Source: Cladocopium goreaui
Taxonomy: Eukaryota > Sar > Dinophyceae > Suessiales > Symbiodiniaceae
Length of the DNA stretch: 64,000 bases
Reading direction: 5' to 3'
Assembly: GCA_947184155.2 (NCBI GenBank)
Contig: CAMXCT020001084.1
Location: 1-64,000 of the forward strand
The notes under the pieces are model-generated. The model was not told where the DNA came from, did not search any database, and saw only the letters and a program-made list of their open reading frames with translations. Shown here piece by piece: positions 58,501 to 64,000 of this stretch. Each line of letters opens with the position of its first letter. The stretch's first letter is position 1. The position numbers and the translations under genes were made by a program.

Positions 58501-59469
58501 ACAGATTCCTGAAGATTCATTCATCCACTCAATCCACTTTCCGGTCCTCAGGAATACCATGAAAAGCAAACAGATGATCACGGGGAGGAGAACTGGGAGT
58601 TCTCCTCCTTGGATGCGAAACAGAAACGCCAGGAACTTGAGAATGCGGAAGAGCATACTTTCTCAGCCATGGAATCCAAACATTCTGCAATCAAACCACG
58701 GCCCCAGATACACCCCAAAGTCCAAGCAGAAACCGAGCAACGAATGCAAACATGTCTCCAGAAAGGATTGACATATACCGTATACCCCCTAACTGCTACG
58801 AGCTGCGTTGGGCGGAAGGAACTGAAACCTTCACAGGTTTCACCTCGGCGATGGCTTGTGGGCAAGCAAGGCCGAATGCAAGGCAACGGATGCGTGTCTG
58901 AATACATGCTGAATGGGATATCAAGTCAAGAAACAGCTAATAACTTTGGGAATCGTGAGGAAAGGAATCTACAAGGCCAGAAATCTATTGGACTGACCAA
59001 AACAAGGCAGAGGCCACGGCCTTCGTCGATGAAACAAGAACAAATCTCCCTTCTTTGATTGGATCTAGCATTTGAAGGAGAAAAACAGGCTGTAGGCAAA
59101 TGTAGGCAAATGTGAGTCTCACAGCTGAGCCGAGAGTCCGGGAAGAAAACGAAATCCTGCATCAGGCAGAACCTCAGTTCTTCTCGCTTGTGTGCGCGCG
59201 CGTCTCAGTCAACATGTTCGTCCTGGAGTCAACCGTAACCTCCTTGAAGGTCTCAAAGCATCACGATCGAAGAAAACAAAACGATTTCCACAAATCGATA
59301 CAAATAGATACAAATAGTCCCAATGATTGCATATTACCTTGCTTGCTGATTCTGCCCAGTCTAAGTTGTGGAGAACCAGTGCCTTAAATTTCAACGTGAG
59401 GCTCTTCAGACTTCCAAGTGTTTTGGCTGCGTTTCTGGCTACTCCGGGTGGCTCTGAGTCCCGCAGCAC
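52580..59469 (-). CDS. Minus-strand multi-exon gene, unit 3 copy
   Basis: Exon order as in unit 2. The [22 protein letters not shown] and [20 protein letters not shown] exons are open. The transmembrane exon has two small deletions (near 58,600 and 58,640) and another near 58,770, so this copy may produce a different N-terminal region or be decaying. Confidence 0.45.
55196..55560 (-). CDS. Exon with IGDRV ... [10 protein letters not shown] module, unit 3
   Basis: Same exon as in unit 2, including the Trp in DEDGNWSKF; open throughout. Confidence 0.5.
55553..55650. repeat. GGGCTTGCC minisatellite, unit 3
   Basis: Ten 9-bp copies and a final 8-bp copy. Confidence 0.95.
56325..56498 (-). CDS. 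Exon with SVGDRVFN ... VIGFD module, unit 3
   Basis: Same sequence and acceptor as 49,199-49,372, with full conservation of the module. Confidence 0.5.
57354..57408. repeat. GGGTGCGCC minisatellite, unit 3
   Basis: About six 9-bp copies next to the KHELCQVA exon. Unit 2 has about four (50,281-50,317); unit 1 has about three degenerate ones (43,220-43,246). Confidence 0.85.
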
Positions 59470-59890
59470 TCACAAGGGACCAGAAGAAACGCCAGGAAGT
59501 GCTTCAAACGAACCAACGGCTGCGAAAATGGAGCAAAGTGGAGCCATGGACCATGTCAAGCAATGTCAATTTCCATCGTACAGTAGAAAACTTGGTTTCA
59601 CAAAAAAAAATGCCTAATTGACACGGGTCTTGCTCCGCCTCAGGGCAGGGTTTGGCCACATTCTGGAAAACAGGTGAAATCAACCTCCGTGTTCTCGCAT
59701 GTTCTCGCTGCTTGTGATATTAGTTGTGTTTTTCTGGCATGGCTCGGCACGAGCATCTGAGCATCTGCACATTTCTTTCCGCGCTCCAGTTCCATTCTGC
59801 GCAGATCTGTGTAGGACTTTGCCGTCACTCTGTGGGAACTGGGACTCAACCAAGTCGCTGAGAAACTCAGCGAGAAAGTCGCTGACTTGT

Positions 59891-60059
59891 TAACTTGTGA
59901 CATCGTTGATGCCTCGGCAACATGTTCTTGAGCCTCCAGCCGGTTGGGCATGATGATGGCCCTCACAGAGCACAGTGTGCTCTGTGAGGGCCATCATCAT
60001 GCCCAACCGGCTGGAGGCTCAAGAACATGTTGCCGAGGCATCATCGATGTCAAAGGTTA
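59891..60059. repeat. Large palindrome in unit 4 (~84-bp arms, 1-base spacer)
   Basis: Centred on base 59,975. Positions 59,898-59,974 pair with 59,976-60,052 with one mismatch, and a few more pairs extend to 59,891/60,059. Other units have only the right half. Confidence 0.95.
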
Positions 60060-62425
60060 CCATGAAGTAACATTCATGAACTATGCCAACTCACGGCCCG
60101 GATATGTATATCATATCATATAAATCATATATGTGTATTAAGTGTATTTAATATTACATAGATGCCATTTGAGTCACCAACAGGGACGGGCACACTAGCA
60201 TTGGTATCATCAGCTGCCCCATTTTTGAGCTGCGAAAATCTACCTGATGGCCAAGGTACTCACTGCCATTCCTGCAACAGAATCGAACGTTAAAACTTTG
60301 GAAAAAAAAAGAGCCGTTCCGCTCAGTCCGAAATGATTTTTGCACATGTTCGTGACTGGCTTGATTCCAACATGAGGGAAGTCGACGCAGAGCTGGTTGA
60401 GGAATCTACCTGAGGAATCCTACACAGCTGTGAGAACCAACAAAACTAGAAATCCATAGAAATCCAACATATTCCAACTAACATCGCATCTCCAGTTCCA
60501 CAGTCTATTTTGCAACTTCCAACACTGTGTGTCCTTGCTTCACCCTGCGTGCATCCGATCATTTGGATGACTTTGTGATTGAGATTGGGTTAGTCCGGTT
60601 AGTCCGGTTAGTCCGGTTAGTCCCAGTTTCTTCAGCTCCTTCATGCCAAGCTCTTCTAGAAGCTCATCTGCCAAGCTTTTCTTTGGCAAACAACCGATGC
60701 CTTGCTTGCCTCGGAACGTGAAACGCCGATTCGGGATATGATTCAGCCACAAGTGCCACTTTGTTCTGCATGTGACAAAGGCGGTCCAGTCACAGCATTT
60801 GCCAACGATGGAAGCTACTGGCCAAACATGGGCAGGTTTTGTCCAAATTTCCCAACACTTGGAGAACACAGGGAAAAGCATGCGTACTATATGCTATATA
60901 CATCAAATGCCTTGAGCACCAAGACCCAGCAAAATTCCTGGGGCCAAACTTGCACAAAAAATGAACCCTCTGTTTGTGACTGGAAACCTGGGGTATTTAT
61001 CTTGTAAACCAGTACGTAATTTGTACTCAACCCGTACTTTACCAATACCGACCGATACTTTGAAACGGTGTTTCGTAGTTTTCTTGTTTTCTCGAATTTG
61101 TTGCAACTCTCGTCAAGAATTGCCTAAGACTATCGAATAGAGTCTTCTGGACCTCCTGGTGCACTTCTATTTTCCGAACAACGTGGGACTCCTTCAACAG
61201 GTTGCGGGATTCCTTTCAACAGGTTGTGATTTCATTTTGTGCGTTCCCTTTTAAAGAGCGCAACGTCTCTTTGAGAGGGATGCTTTTACAGAGACCTTCA
61301 ACATGCGCGAACTTCGTTTGAAAAATGTAGTAGTGCACTTTATTAGAAAGGTACGTTGAAAAAGTAGAACCCGTTTATGCAGTACTCTTTCGAAAGGGTA
61401 TGGTACTCCTTAAAGCAAAATTTGGTAGAAGTGTGTGTGTGTGTACTATTTCTTCCGAAAAGGTGAACAATGTGATGGGAAAGAGTGCAACATGCACTTC
61501 GGACCATGAACATTGTCAGAAAGTAGAATTCTATGTATGCAGGACTCTTTTTGTTAAGAAAGGTATCGTAGGTAACATGCCCTTCCGGATGAATGCAACA
61601 TGTGAGTAAAGAATGCGATATCCCTGTGTGGAAATTAAGTAGATATTTCCTTCAAGAAGCTATTGCCTTGCAAAAAATGAATAAAGGAATTGACATGATC
61701 TTTTCCAAGGAGTACTGCATTTGTGCATTGGTTATTGCATTTGTTTGACAGGAATGCTATGGGTTAAAACCAAACACACCGCATACTGTGCAGGATTTTC
61801 GCCTTTTAAAGGGATACCCATTGAAGGAAGACTGGATTTGTTGACAGAAAGACTCCACTTCGAACATTTCACCGTTTTGGGGGAATGCTCCATATATCTC
61901 CCTATTTTCCAGGCATACTGCTTCTTGAAGGAAGGCCTGTCTCAAAGGAAGACCACCGCTTGTGAACGAAAAATCGCTGTCTCTGAATTTAAAATGTTCC
62001 TTTAAAAAAAGTGGAATATTTCATGTGTGTGTGATTGTGTGTGTGTATGTTTATTGAATACTGCGATTTTTCGACAGGAAGTCTGTATGCACAAGAAAGG
62101 CAGAATAGTTTGAAAGGAAGACTGCACTTCCTCAAAATAAAACACTGCACCTTTTGAGGGCATGCCTCATGTTTTCATAGATGCTGGCCCGGAAGACTGC
62201 TTTCTCATAGCTACTTTACGAATCTTTAAGATAAATTGCGTTATGTGGTGAAACAATTTCTCAATCCTTTTGGTTCCTTCAAAATCCATCGTAAAGATCC
62301 ACAATTACGCATGCAGCCACAACTACCTGCTCTCTTTTCTCAGTCTCACTTCTGCAATCTTTCACAACCACTGGGTGCCAAGCATTTGTGCGCATACCAC
62401 ACGACGGGCTGCCCATTAGACATTT

Positions 62426-62790
62426 TCACTTTGAAGTCACCTTGAGAAGTTGTGACTGAGCTTTGCGACGTTCACAGGATACATGAAACTGCATGTTACA
62501 TTGAAAGTTAGGTAGCCATAGGTAGCCCAGGAAGAGACATGCTCCCTGGGGGCTCGCTATGATGCTGATTTCACACATGCAACATTTCAGTCGCTGTCTA
62601 AATCGTATGAATTTGGACAAGTTGCCATCTTCATCAAAGCCCTCCACAGTTCCCATGGTCTCGCATAAGTGCACTCGGTCACCAATGGATGTGAGACGTT
62701 CGATCACACCTCGCTCATGCGGGAAAACCACTGGGAACTTGGGAAAGTTCATACAGATTCTACGGATTTCATGAGGGCAGCCGGGCTTGC
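62426..62790 (-). CDS. Exon with IGDRV ... [10 protein letters not shown] module, unit 4
   Basis: Same exon, Leu variant as in unit 1, with a CERRKAQ change near its end; open throughout. Confidence 0.45.
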
Positions 62791-62826
62791 CGGGCTTGCC
62801 GGGCTTGCCGGGCTTGCGGGGCTGCC
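62783..62826. repeat. GGGCTTGCC minisatellite, unit 4
   Basis: Three exact copies, one GGGCTTGCG variant and one 8-bp copy. Confidence 0.95.
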
Positions 62827-64000
62827 ACTGCCATCATGCAATCGATATCAAAGGCGTTCTTGGCCTTTCAAATCATCTAACCACCCAACAGACTGTTTCC
62901 ACAGAGCGTCTAATGTGTCTATGAAGTTCAAGGGGCGAAAGGTTCCCAAGATTTCCATAGACCATCTGACCAAGGGTTTGGAGATGCTGTCACAACATGT
63001 CACAACTTGATTTCACCCTATGGAGACGGTGCACAAACTTCGAAAGGTTTTGAACCTCCCAAAACTATCCACTGATGTCCAGAAATCTATCCACGGCATC
63101 CGATGGCAGCAAGCACCAAACCCACCCAAACCCCAAGTCATCAGTTCATGCAACGACGAGCAGCATCGGGGCCAAGCGCTTCGGAGTTGGTTAGGCTTCA
63201 CCACCACCGGGTCATCTGCCAGGACGCTTCGAAGAAAATGCATATCTTGGAGGTAACAGAAGACTGGTGGCACATCTTGGCTCTATGTTTCAAGTATCAT
63301 ATAGGGACATAGATACGTTATGCATATTGGATCATATTGGCATATTTATGTACTGGTATGTACTTTATACATCTTTATACTACCACATCCATAAATGTGG
63401 CAAACATGTGGGACTAGGACACTGGGAGGAAATATGTGTCACCATCTTTTGACGTGTCTCTGAACATGAAACCTTTGGAACTATTGGAACTCTTGTTGCA
63501 TGTATGATCTTTTCCGATTTAATCCAAGATTTGGAACCCGTCCGCTCCTGGCCCCCACGTTCCAGCAAACGGATGCGGAAGTCATTGGCTTCGACCATAT
63601 TATCCGGTCTCCAACACTGAGAGCCTTCCTGCCCGGCTCAGATCTTCTACGCCAAGAACTATATATTCTTCGCGTAGAAAATCTACGCCGGGCAGGAAGA
63701 GTTCGGAAGAACAGCAAATGCTGGCAATGTCGGCAGCCAAGACTGATCCACACGTATCAGTCCACGTTGAATCTTACACTGTCTTGCTATGTCAACTATG
63801 TCTTACTGTCTGATCACAGCTGACGAGTACCCTGCACATTTATTCGCAGTGTGTTCAATGTGTTCCCCTTCGACAATTCCCACTCACAATCATGCATAGA
63901 CCCCATGCCAAACCTGAAGAACTTCTGACAGCCGCGCCGCATGGTGTGAAAACAACTCCAAGATCTCAGGCATCCACCAGCCAATATCACCACAACCACG

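Larger units (their letters stand above)
52568..59706 (-). repeat. Tandem unit 3 (7,139 bp, type B)
   Basis: Closest to unit 2. Preceded by a short local duplication of TGTTCTCGC. It carries the longest GGGCTTGCC array (10 exact copies plus a short one). Confidence 0.92.
59720..63999 (-). pseudogene. Minus-strand gene copy, unit 4 (partial, probably broken)
   Basis: The 3' part of the gene. The SVGDRVFN exon is scrambled exactly as in unit 1 (63,577-63,699), and the exon reading [14 protein letters not shown] near 59,800 is disrupted downstream by the palindrome at 59,891-60,059. Confidence 0.45.
59707..64000 (-). repeat. Tandem unit 4 (partial, type A)
   Basis: Nearly identical to unit 1 over 61,150-63,830 against 39,700-42,370. 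It differs by the large palindrome at 59,891-60,059 and a ~20-base insertion near 60,760. The window ends inside the unit. Confidence 0.92.

Overview
This is eukaryotic nuclear DNA, most probably from a dinoflagellate of the Symbiodinium type. Four things point there. Spliced reading frames use GA, GC and GT donors with AG|G acceptors. There is a tandem array of multi-exon gene copies. A 12-base match to the 3' end of the dinoflagellate spliced leader lies just upstream of a gene. Short repeats are very dense. I see no operons, bacterial promoters, tRNA, rRNA or CRISPR arrays.

Layout. (1) Bases 1-4,900 are non-coding and carry about 40 copies, in both orientations, of a CTATAAAATC motif, plus two small duplications. 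(2) Bases 5,340-5,948 and 33,463-34,430 are halves of one ~225-bp tandem repeat array. (3) Between them, bases 5,949-33,462 form what I interpret as one 27.5-kb DNA transposon. It has 31-bp perfect terminal inverted repeats, a 4-bp AAGA target duplication and inverted subterminal repeat arrays. Intact neighbouring copies of the target repeat show what the empty site looked like. (4) Bases 34,430-38,130 hold a coding remnant, a 730-bp CTT tract and little else. (5) Bases 38,131 to the end are a tandem array of ~7.1-kb units (a 189-bp remnant, three full units and a partial fourth). Each unit seems to carry a minus-strand multi-exon gene.

Inside the element all recognisable genes are on the plus strand. 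From left to right they are: scattered exons of an unknown gene (8.4-15.4 kb); a 4-kb block of micro- and minisatellites (16.3-20.0 kb); a long many-exon unknown gene (20.2-25.6 kb); a two-exon Lys-rich protein (25.9-26.7 kb); a divergent C5-cytosine DNA methyltransferase (27.2-29.3 kb); and a transposase-like protein with a D-D-D RNase H-type core and a GHTH motif (29.6-32.1 kb). A TGACAGGTGA motif occurs dozens of times inside the element and essentially not outside it. I infer that the transposase acts on the terminal repeats and that the methyltransferase may modify the element or its host. Neither role can be proven from sequence alone.

In the 7.1-kb array, units 1 and 4 are one sequence type and units 2 and 3 another. 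Short inverted duplications and a small inversion distinguish units or types and break exons, so type-1/4 copies look like pseudogenes. Nearly all exon limits are my own reading of frames and AG|G acceptors and should be treated as approximate.
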